In this document: positions 1-5,381 of the stretch, one piece after another
Numbering within the stretch: the stretch's first letter is position 1
How the letters are laid out: each line of letters starts with the position of its first letter
Source of the DNA: Spirochaetia bacterium
GTDB taxonomy: Bacteria > Spirochaetota > Leptospirae > Leptospirales > Leptonemataceae
Length of the DNA stretch: 5,381 bases
NCBI GenBank assembly: GCA_016195395.1
Contig: JACPZR010000150.1
Coordinates: 1-5,381, forward strand
Direction: 5' to 3'
Notes under the pieces: model-generated
Seen by the model: only the letters and a program-made list of their open reading frames with translations
What the model was told of the DNA's origin: nothing
The model's database searches: none
Translations under genes and position numbers: made by a program

Positions 1-199
1 ACCGCCGCGCCAAGCCGTCATGCCACCCGCTCACAATGATTTCATCCTCACATCAATGGACGAGGATCAAACCCTATTTGCCGATCTTTTTTTGCAATTT
101 CCTGGTTGATTTAAGTCAGACGGCTAGCTAGGACGAGCTAGTGCCTTGGGCCTATATCTTAAGCATTGACGCAACCGCTTTTTGACTATCAATACATGA
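1..199. other. Intergenic region downstream of glyQS, no supported gene
   Basis: No gene is supported here. All three plus-strand frames meet a stop within the first 131 bases (TGA at 37-39, TGA at 107-109, TAG at 129-131). Two short frames open at the left edge could be the tail of an upstream protein, but neither peptide resembles anything I know. On the minus strand an ATG at 22-20 is followed by only seven codons before the edge, so a gene start there cannot be judged. The stretch holds an imperfect hairpin (122-145) and a T run near 87-93. There is no hairpin followed by a T run that would make a convincing terminator for glyQS. Confidence 0.6.
122..145. repeat. Imperfect inverted repeat (CTAG-rich hairpin)
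   Basis: GGCTAGCT at 122-129 can pair with AGCTA-GCC at 136-145, with a two-base bulge (141-142) and a six-base loop. The arms contain three CTAG tetramers, which are often scarce in bacterial genomes. Neither strand has a T run after the stem, so it does not look like an intrinsic terminator, although it lies where transcription from glyQS would end. It could instead be an mRNA 3'-end stabilising hairpin or a protein-binding palindrome. No function can be assigned. Confidence 0.35.
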
Positions 200-1708
200 C
201 TATCCAGAAAGCTTCTTGGCAATGTGTCCCAGCAGGTCGTCGATTTTGACGCGTTCCTGCGCCTTGGAATCCCTCTCGCGGACCGTCACCGTCTGGTTCT
301 CTTTCGATTCATAGTCCACGGTAATACAGAACGGTGTGCCCAGCTCATCCTGGCGGTAGTAGCGTTTGCCGATGTTGCCGGAAGCGTCGTAATCCACGGG
401 AAAGAGGGGAGACAGGAGATCGTATACCTGGCGCGCAATTTCCGGGAGGCCGTCCTTCTTCTGCAGGGGAAAGATCCCCGCCTTCACAGGGGCCAGCCGC
501 GGGTGAAGCCTCAGTACAACGCGCTGCTCCGGCGTCCCTTCGTCCTCAACGTCGTAGGCGTCGCACAGGACAGCGAGCATGAGTCGATTCAGGCCCAGAG
601 CCGGTTCCACTACGTAGGGTATGTACTTTTCGTTGCTTTCCGGGTCCGTCCAATCCAGATTCTTTTTGGCATGCTTGGCGTGCTGCGTGAGGTCGTAGTT
701 GGTGCGCGAGGCAATGCCCCAGAGTTCGCCCCAGCCGAAGGGATACTTGTATTCGATATCCACCGTGTCGTCTGAATAGAAAGAGAGTTCGTCTTTGTCA
801 TGACGTCGGAGGCGGAAGTTATCGCGCTTGAGACCAATGGCGGCCAGCCAGTTTGTGCAGAATTCCACCCAGTGTTCAAACCATTCCTTCTGCGTGCCCG
901 GTTTGCAGAAGAATTCCAGTTCCAACTGCTCAAATTCACGGGTGCGGAATACAAACTGACGCGCCACGATTTCATTACGAAAACTCTTGCCAATCTGCGC
1001 CACGCCGAACGGAACTTTGACCCGGCAGGTGTCCGCAATATTCTTGAAGTTGATGAAAATCCCCTGCGCTGTTTCCGGCCGCAGATATACATCCATGTCT
1101 GATCCGGAGACCGACCCCACTTTCGTCTGGAACATCAGGTTGAACTGCCGGGGCTCTGTCAGGGTTCCCGACTTGCCGCAGGACGGACAGGCTATGCCCG
1201 CTCCGTGTTCTTGAAAGACTTTGATGACGCTTGCGAGATCGCTGACTTTGCCCACGTCTACGCCGGCTTTGTCCGCGTATTCCTCGAGGATGTGGTCAGC
1301 GCGGTACCGTGCGCGGCAGTTTTTGCAGTCTACCAAGGGATCATTGAACGAGCCCACGTGTCCGCTGGCTACCCATACCTCGGGATGAAGAATAATGGAA
1401 CTGTCAAGACCGACGATATCCGCCCGGCGGTGCACAAAGGTTTTCCACCACTCGTCTTTGAGGTTCCGCAGAAGCTCTGTGCCGTACGGACCGTAATCGA
1501 ATGTGTTGGAGAGTCCGCCGTAGATATCAGAGCCGGGATACACGAAGCCCCGGCGCTTGGCCAAAGCGACAATCTCTTTGAGCGGGTCTTGTGCTTTGTG
1601 GTCGCCGCCCTTCTTGGCAGGCGCGGGTCCTTTGCCCGGCTCCGGCTTTTGTCCGCCCCCCTGCTGATTTTTATTGGCCTTGGGGTCGTCTTTTTCCTTC
1701 ATAGTCAT
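200..1708 (-). CDS. glyQS: Glycyl-tRNA synthetase, single-chain dimeric type
   Basis: This cytosolic class II aminoacyl-tRNA synthetase joins glycine to tRNA-Gly at the expense of ATP. The chosen ATG at 1708 gives 502 residues, close to the usual size of the Thermus-type homodimeric enzyme. Visible parts are the N-terminal catalytic signature AKRRGFVYPGSDIYGG (50-65), two CxxC pairs at 128/131 and 174/177 as in the zinc-binding insert of this family, and RPETAQGIF (210-218). Then come motif 2 FRNE (243-246) with RTREFEQLELEFF (255-267), the region WGELWGIASRTNYDL (326-340), motif 3 as GLNR (372-375), and the C-terminal anticodon-binding domain from about 396 with GNIGKRYYRQDE near 444-455. 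The first ~40 residues are an extra Lys/Gly/Pro/Gln-rich tail. The frame is open back to an ATG at 1825, but that start would run into the divergent gene; ATG 1702 is an alternative. No clear Shine-Dalgarno precedes either 1708 or 1702. The family call is very secure and the exact start less so. Confidence 0.97.
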   Translation of the reverse strand: MTMKEKDDPKANKNQQGGGQKPEPGKGPAPAKKGGDHKAQDPLKEIVALAKRRGFVYPGSDIYGGLSNTFDYGPYGTELLRNLKDEWWKTFVHRRADIVGLDSSIILHPEVWVASGHVGSFNDPLVDCKNCRARYRADHILEEYADKAGVDVGKVSDLASVIKVFQEHGAGIACPSCGKSGTLTEPRQFNLMFQTKVGSVSGSDMDVYLRPETAQGIFINFKNIADTCRVKVPFGVAQIGKSFRNEIVARQFVFRTREFEQLELEFFCKPGTQKEWFEHWVEFCTNWLAAIGLKRDNFRLRRHDKDELSFYSDDTVDIEYKYPFGWGELWGIASRTNYDLTQHAKHAKKNLDWTDPESNEKYIPYVVEPALGLNRLMLAVLCDAYDVEDEGTPEQRVVLRLHPRLAPVKAGIFPLQKKDGLPEIARQVYDLLSPLFPVDYDASGNIGKRYYRQDELGTPFCITVDYESKENQTVTVRERDSKAQERVKIDDLLGHIAKKLSG

Positions 1709-1740
1709 ATCTAAGTCGAAGTTGCGGAGGCGCGTCCCTG
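1709..1740. promoter_or_regulatory. Short divergent intergenic region between glyQS and the membrane-protein gene
   Basis: Only 32 bases separate the two divergent start codons, too few for two separate non-overlapping promoters. At least one promoter must therefore lie inside the opposite gene's 5' end, or one gene must use an overlapping or leaderless arrangement. For the plus strand, TTGGGG at 1680-1685 and an AT-rich stretch around 1705-1713 are a weak -35/-10 candidate with imperfect spacing. For the minus strand I see no convincing pair. I see no T-box-like element in front of glyQS, and there is no room for one unless it overlaps the neighbouring gene. Confidence 0.4.
1724..1730 (+). 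promoter_or_regulatory. Ribosome binding site supporting the GTG start at 1741
   Basis: GCGGAGG ends ten bases before the GTG at 1741. This GGAGG core decides the start of the membrane-protein gene. The frame is closed by TAG at 1702-1704, GTG 1741 is the first start codon after it, and the next in-frame ATG lies about 90 codons inside. Confidence 0.7.
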
Positions 1741-3492
1741 GTGCAAGGTTTTTCGGAAGCAAAGACAAGAGAGGTGGTTCATTCGATAGAATCTCCGCTC
1801 TACCGGGGCATTGCAGGACTTGCATATTTCAGCGACTTCCTGGGTCTCCCTGTTGTAGCGCCGCTCGCCGTCTGGACGGTCTTTCCAAAGTCGCGCTTTC
1901 TCCGGACCCATGCCTTCTACGCTGCGGTTCTGCACCTGTTCTCGCTCCTTCTTTCGACGTTCTTCCATGTTGCAAACTATACGTTAATCAAGGAATCGGA
2001 TAACGGGATGATGTCCCTGCGGGAATGGCTGGGCCTGCGGTTTGCCGGAGACACGGCCCTCTCAGGTTTCATCCTGATCATGGGCACGGGAGCGTTTCTC
2101 GCCGGCGTCATGGTTGCCATGTCCACGGGCTGGCTCAAGAACGCCCGCCGCGTGGACCATCCGTTTGCGATCATGCAGGCAGCGCTCATGGCCGCGCTTG
2201 GCGTGCCTTTCGTTTTTTACAGCAGCATTCTGTGGTCCGGTTTTGGCGCGGATTCTCTGATCGACTGGGGCAGATTCAGGGAACCTACGCAGCTCATTCC
2301 CGGACACATAACGCTCCTCGCAGCCTTGTGGGGATCGATCCTCTCCGGTCTGGGCCGACGGTTTCATATCCGCGGATTGTCACGGATTTTTGCCCGCCTG
2401 CAAAAGGACCTCCGGAAAACCGGCGCTGCCCGTCTTCACGCTGCTCGCCTCCGCGCGTGGATCTTTCCAGGCTGGGGGCACTACTATCTGGGCCGTCGTG
2501 TCTCCGGGCTCTCGATGGCATCGCTCTTTCTGGTCCTCCTTTTATTTGGCGTGATATCAACGGGGCTTTTGTACGGCCGCTGGGCGGAGTCGCACCAGGG
2601 GCTGAACGCGAACTTTACCTGGTATTTTCTGAGCGACCTCGGACTGCGCGCCGCAACCAGCGATGCGGATCTCAAGCAGGTGTTTGGGCGTTGGGTATCT
2701 CTTGGCGTTATCATTCTTTGCATGGCGGGTCTGGTATTTCTGTCTGTGCGCGGAGCGGTCGTGGCGTTGGAAGCCGAGAGTCAGGCTCCTTCGCGGGTCG
2801 GCGCGGGAAGATTGCGGCACCTTCTGCCCGTCGTCCCACAGTCGATCCTCATGCACATCGTAGTCGTTACCATGCTGATACTTGTCCCCGTGAATTTCAT
2901 GACGCGGACTTCCGGCGGGCGGACGCGGTCATCAGAACCCATCCGCGTAATTCCCGACCACTTCGAGGACCCGGAGGCCAAGATGCGCCTCGACGGCGGC
3001 GTCGTCAGCGGGAACAACAAACCCTTCCAGGACACAAAGGGGGGGACGCAGACTGTCAAGAGGGAGGGCAGGGAGTTTTCGGGGAGCGGCGAGGGGAAGG
3101 GCAAGGGAAGCGAGTTCGGCCGGCCGGGATCCCGGCAGGACATGACGTACAGCAACTATATTTCCGCCCGCATCCGCGGACCTGAGAAGTGGCTCCAGTA
3201 TTGGGCCAAGATTCCCCGTCCATACTCGGCCGTGTTTGAGTACAAAATTTCGGCTTCCGGCGAGGTGTTTGACATACGCATCCGGGAACCTTCACGTTAT
3301 CCAGAGGCGGACCGCCTTACGGTGCGCATGATTGAAGCGATGGGCCGCGTTCTGCCTCCGCCCGGCGGCAGGTCTGTGATGGTCACAGAGCTCTTTTGGA
3401 ACACGGAACCTTCTGACGACTCGCTTCCCACGGATCTACAGCGGCGGCTTTCGCGTGCCTTTGACGGGCGCGTGATCAGGGACGATTTCTAA
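1741..3492 (+). CDS. Polytopic membrane protein with TonB/TolA-like C-terminal module
   Basis: I do not recognise this as a named gene. It encodes 583 residues from a GTG start, with about eight predicted membrane helices (near 24-48, 58-77, 106-128, 142-165, 186-204, 256-278, 320-343, 366-386). The first two helices, with PLAVW and a FLRTHAFYA segment, recall the DUF4870/Tic20-like family. PGWGHYYLGRR (243-253) before helix six recalls TM2/DUF5683-like hairpins. The last helix carries S368-x3-H372, as in the anchor of TonB and TolA. It leads to a Gly/Lys/Arg/Glu-rich linker (~390-467) and a C-terminal domain (~469-555: NYISARIRG, FEYKISASGEVFDIRI, a VLPPPGG turn) resembling TonB/TolA C-terminal domains. 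Basic loops at 205-240 and 337-360 place the linker and final domain in the periplasm. A role as an energy or signal transducer is inference; no ExbBD or TolQR partner is in view. It is immediately followed, in frame, by the PrsW-SUFU gene. Confidence 0.8.
   Translation: MQGFSEAKTREVVHSIESPLYRGIAGLAYFSDFLGLPVVAPLAVWTVFPKSRFLRTHAFYAAVLHLFSLLLSTFFHVANYTLIKESDNGMMSLREWLGLRFAGDTALSGFILIMGTGAFLAGVMVAMSTGWLKNARRVDHPFAIMQAALMAALGVPFVFYSSILWSGFGADSLIDWGRFREPTQLIPGHITLLAALWGSILSGLGRRFHIRGLSRIFARLQKDLRKTGAARLHAARLRAWIFPGWGHYYLGRRVSGLSMASLFLVLLLFGVISTGLLYGRWAESHQGLNANFTWYFLSDLGLRAATSDADLKQVFGRWVSLGVIILCMAGLVFLSVRGAVVALEAESQAPSRVGAGRLRHLLPVVPQSILMHIVVVTMLILVPVNFMTRTSGGRTRSSEPIRVIPDHFEDPEAKMRLDGGVVSGNNKPFQDTKGGTQTVKREGREFSGSGEGKGKGSEFGRPGSRQDMTYSNYISARIRGPEKWLQYWAKIPRPYSAVFEYKISASGEVFDIRIREPSRYPEADRLTVRMIEAMGRVLPPPGGRSVMVTELFWNTEPSDDSLPTDLQRRLSRAFDGRVIRDDF
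3039..3045 (+). repeat. Seven-G homopolymer within the periplasmic linker codons
   Basis: An uninterrupted run of seven G follows AAA and encodes part of K-G-G in the linker between the anchor helix and the TonB-like domain. It begins a strongly purine-rich stretch extending to about 3115. A one-base length change here would leave the eight membrane helices intact but remove the TonB-like domain. Such runs are known slippage sites; whether this one varies cannot be seen from one sequence. Confidence 0.5.
3478..3482 (+). promoter_or_regulatory. Ribosome binding site for the PrsW-SUFU gene
   Basis: AGGGA ends ten bases before ATG 3493 and lies inside the last codons of the preceding gene. With the stop and start codons directly adjacent (TAAATG), it supports ATG 3493 as the start and makes coupled translation of the two genes likely. 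Confidence 0.6.
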
Positions 3493-5157
3493 ATGGGCGA
3501 TACTGCAAATCCATTGTGGCTCGCTGTGCTGGGAGGAATCCTTTCCGCGGTTCCGCTCTTTCTGATCCTGCGGTCCGCAGCCGTGCACTCGTATAACGCT
3601 GTGGGGGACTTCTTTCACAGATTGATGCGACACAAAGCGCCCGGACCTGCCGTGATTTTGGGACTTCTGGGCGGGGCTCTGTCCGTGGGTCTCACGATCC
3701 TCATTAAGAGATTCTTCTTCAAGGACGACCCGTTTGTGCGCATGACCGGGGACCCGGTGAACTGGGCCGCGGAGGTGGCGTTCCTCTACGCGGGCCTCGC
3801 GGAAGAAGCGGCCAAATGTGCTGTGGCTTTGGCGTTGCTTGGTGTTGTGGCTCTGAAACGCGAAAGCGACGGGCTGCGGCGCTGGATGGTTCTTGGATCG
3901 GCGCCGTTTGTTGCGGGTTCTGTGGGCCTGGGATTTGCGCTCCTCGAAAATGTGGACTACATGCGCGCCGGCGGGCAGGGGGTCGCGTCGCTCTTTATTG
4001 CGCGTTCGCTCTTTGCCGCGACGGTACACACGGTCATCGGCTTCAACTTTGGTCTCACCATGCTTTCCGACGGAGTGTTACGCCTACGTAACGCTCTGAC
4101 GGGCCTCCTGATTGCCGTCCTCTGGCATGGTTTGTACGATTTCTTTGCGATTCCATCCGGAACGTTATCCCATTTTATTTCTGGATCCTTTTTGGTCTTG
4201 ATTGCGGCCTATACGGCTCTCCGGGCCCGGTCGCTCCTGCCCGTTCCTGCCTTTCTTCCCGTTCGTGAGCGGCGCCTTCACGCGGCGGTTGTTTCAGGCG
4301 CTTCTGGACCTGCGCGTCCCGCGACTTCCAGTGCCCAACGCGTGGGCCTCGGCCGCCAGGCCGCCGGTGAGCGTTTCTTTGTGCGTGAATTCGTGGCCGA
4401 CCCGCATCGCAATGTGCGTCCGCCCCTGGCCTCGATGCCCTTTTCCCCCGATGAGTTTCCCTTTGGCGGGGAGACGGTGCGCAAGGCGCTTCTGGCTCCC
4501 GAATACCGTGGGCCCGTGCCCGTGGACGATCAGCCCCGCTGGGAGGCATGGGAGCGCGCGGTCAGCCGCGCTGTAACACTGTCGTCGTCAGACGGGTCCG
4601 TCTGGGATACATCGATTTTTGCGGACCTTGTGGATGAAGACCCGGAGACCTACCAAACCCTGTCGCGCGCCGGCATTGATCTTCTGGAACTCTCCCCGCT
4701 CCGGGTGATTGAGCACGGGCCGGGGCCCGGGCGCCCGTTCTATACCTATGTGACGTGCGGCCTGACAGGCCTCGAGTGCTGGATAACGTTTCCGCATCCC
4801 TTTCCTTTGGTCCGCTGGCTCTTTGTCCAAATGTCCCTTCTGCATCCCGTCGACCCAATGCTTGCGCCCGGAGTCAGAGGCGGCTGGGAGCCGTTTGAGC
4901 CGATACTTCTGGATTCTCGGTCACTGGGAGATCCTCGCGGCTGGTTCAAAGCGATCCTCCCGGTGCCGTTGCTCGACCCCGCCGGCCCTCTGCTTCTCAA
5001 CGAAGTGGGCATTCAAGGTCTCCCCATGGAACTCCTGTACCTGTCCGGCCATGACGTGGAATTCATCAGGGAAAAGGGCCTGCGCGCATATTTTGACACG
5101 CTCAAGGCTTGGAACGTGAGCTGGATGAACGATTTCCGACGCAAAGCGGTTTTCTGA
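3493..5157 (+). CDS. PrsW-family intramembrane protease fused to a SUFU-like domain
   Basis: The protein has 554 residues in two parts. Residues ~1-246 form about seven membrane helices with PrsW-family signatures: AEEAAK (E104, E105, K108), GLGFALLENVDY (145-156, with E152), a helix containing R171 and H179, and WHGLYDF (H212). PrsW of Bacillus subtilis makes the first cut in the anti-sigma factor RsiW, and its Glu pair is thought to be needed. After a Pro/Arg/Ala-rich linker (~247-295), the C-terminal ~260 residues resemble Suppressor of fused: RVIEHGPGPGRPFYTYVTCGLTG (404-426), a PMELLYL segment (511-517), and a closing WMNDFRR (544-550) comparable to the Trp/Asp-x-Arg-Arg end of SUFU proteins. 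Bacterial SUFU relatives have been proposed as immunity proteins in polymorphic toxin systems. Positive loops put the SUFU-like part in the cytosol. The typical PrsW is much shorter, so this is an extended fusion. The PrsW call is strong and the SUFU call good but made by eye. The substrate is unknown; the TonB-like protein encoded just upstream is a candidate partner by inference only. Confidence 0.85.
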   Translation: MGDTANPLWLAVLGGILSAVPLFLILRSAAVHSYNAVGDFFHRLMRHKAPGPAVILGLLGGALSVGLTILIKRFFFKDDPFVRMTGDPVNWAAEVAFLYAGLAEEAAKCAVALALLGVVALKRESDGLRRWMVLGSAPFVAGSVGLGFALLENVDYMRAGGQGVASLFIARSLFAATVHTVIGFNFGLTMLSDGVLRLRNALTGLLIAVLWHGLYDFFAIPSGTLSHFISGSFLVLIAAYTALRARSLLPVPAFLPVRERRLHAAVVSGASGPARPATSSAQRVGLGRQAAGERFFVREFVADPHRNVRPPLASMPFSPDEFPFGGETVRKALLAPEYRGPVPVDDQPRWEAWERAVSRAVTLSSSDGSVWDTSIFADLVDEDPETYQTLSRAGIDLLELSPLRVIEHGPGPGRPFYTYVTCGLTGLECWITFPHPFPLVRWLFVQMSLLHPVDPMLAPGVRGGWEPFEPILLDSRSLGDPRGWFKAILPVPLLDPAGPLLLNEVGIQGLPMELLYLSGHDVEFIREKGLRAYFDTLKAWNVSWMNDFRRKAVF

Positions 5158-5206
5158 AAGCAGGATTTGGGCATTATTAGTATCTTGGTCGTGGCCCTGA
5201 AATCCT
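5158..5206. other. Short gap before the MFS transporter gene
   Basis: This 49-base gap contains no hairpin with a T run, so there is no evident terminator between the PrsW-SUFU gene and the transporter. There is also no clear Shine-Dalgarno just before ATG 5207; the purine-rich AGCAGGA at its left end is too far away to serve it. The transporter could be read through from the upstream genes or have its own weak promoter in the AT-rich part around 5172-5186. Neither can be decided here. Confidence 0.4.
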
Positions 5207-5381
5207 ATGAAACAGTTCACCAAATACCAGATTTTCATCATCGCTCTTTTGGCTTTCATCCAGTTTACGGTGATCCTCGACTTTATGATCCTGTCGCCGC
5301 TCGGCGCGTTCCTATTGCGTGACCTGAACGTGTCCACCGCGCAGTTTGGCCTTGTAGTGTCGGCGTATGCATGGAGCGCCG
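5207..5381 (+). CDS. Major facilitator superfamily transporter, N-terminal fragment (runs off the window)
   Basis: The first 58 codons of a gene that continues past the right edge. A basic N-terminus (MKQFTKYQ) is followed by a first membrane helix (~9-32) with FTVILDFMILSPLG, where an acidic residue (D25) is followed by a Pro-Leu-Gly helix end. RDLNVSTAQFGLVVSAYAWSA then starts the second helix. The QFG-x-VSAYAxSA pattern is typical of MFS drug- or sugar-efflux-type proteins. ATG 5207 is the first start after an in-frame TGA at 5198-5200 and fits the expected distance to helix one. Substrate and direction of transport cannot be told from this fragment. It points the same way as the two genes before it, but no functional link is visible. 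Confidence 0.88.
   Translation, partial: MKQFTKYQIFIIALLAFIQFTVILDFMILSPLGAFLLRDLNVSTAQFGLVVSAYAWSA

Noticed and set aside
2..131. Plus-strand frames open at the left edge that could be the end of an upstream gene
   Set aside because: Two frames compete, both peptides are short and unrecognisable, and there is no start codon context, so neither can be supported.
1090..1100. Motif 3 of GlyRS reads GLNR rather than the GxDR form seen in Thermus-type enzymes
   Set aside because: The third position varies in the family (human GlyRS has GLGR) and the key Arg is kept, so this is not a sign of inactivity.
224..1714. Several plus-strand open frames opposite glyQS
   Set aside because: They lie wholly antisense to a strongly conserved essential gene and their translations show no family features.
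3118..3136. Palindromes GGCCGGCC and GCCGGGATCCCGGC in the linker coding region
   Set aside because: They are short GC-rich palindromes inside codons for a low-complexity linker. They are not repeated in the window and have no terminator or attachment-site context.
2025..3185. A long open frame (386 codons) on the plus strand overlapping the membrane-protein gene
   Set aside because: Its translation is rich in Arg, Gly, Pro and Ser with no helices or motifs, as expected for an alternate frame of GC-rich sequence. The other frame has clear membrane helices and a ribosome site.
4715..4738. GC-rich hairpin (ACGGGC paired with GCCCGT) that might be a terminator or attenuator
   Set aside because: It lies within the SUFU-like coding region, encodes the HGPGPGRP turn, and has no T run after it.
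5130..5165. Possible terminator after the PrsW-SUFU gene (CGGTTTTC)
   Set aside because: There is no paired stem before the short T run, and the run lies within the coding sequence.

Overview
The window looks like ordinary chromosome from a diderm (Gram-negative-type) bacterium with GC-leaning coding sequence. The diderm inference rests on a TonB/TolA-like periplasmic module in the second gene. The glycyl-tRNA synthetase is the single-chain dimeric type. A spirochaete of the Leptospirales group is one possibility, but this is only a guess from the look of the proteins and cannot be settled here.

Layout. Bases 1-199 hold no gene I can support; they contain one imperfect hairpin and a short direct repeat at the end of the first gene. 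Bases 200-1708 on the minus strand encode glycyl-tRNA synthetase with an unusual Lys/Gly/Pro-rich N-terminal tail. Only 32 bases separate its start codon from a divergent plus-strand pair. The first gene of that pair (1741-3492) encodes a polytopic membrane protein. It appears to join a Tic20/DUF4870-like N-terminus, a 'PGxGHxYxGRR' (TM2/DUF5683-like) hairpin, and a complete TonB/TolA-type tail: an anchor helix with the Ser-x3-His motif, a low-complexity periplasmic linker and a C-terminal TonB-like domain. Its TAA stop directly abuts the ATG of the next gene (3493-5157) in the same frame. That gene encodes a PrsW-family intramembrane protease fused to a C-terminal cytosolic domain that resembles Suppressor of fused (SUFU). 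The window closes with the first 58 codons of a major facilitator superfamily transporter (from 5207).

The most unusual content is the tightly coupled pair at 1741-5157, which I read as one two-gene unit. It pairs a TonB/TolA-like transducer on a multi-spanning membrane base with a PrsW-SUFU protease. By topology, the SUFU domain should lie in the cytosol and the TonB-like domain in the periplasm. A possible job is envelope signalling or regulated intramembrane proteolysis across the two compartments. That role is inference; the domain calls come from reading motifs by eye, not from a profile search.
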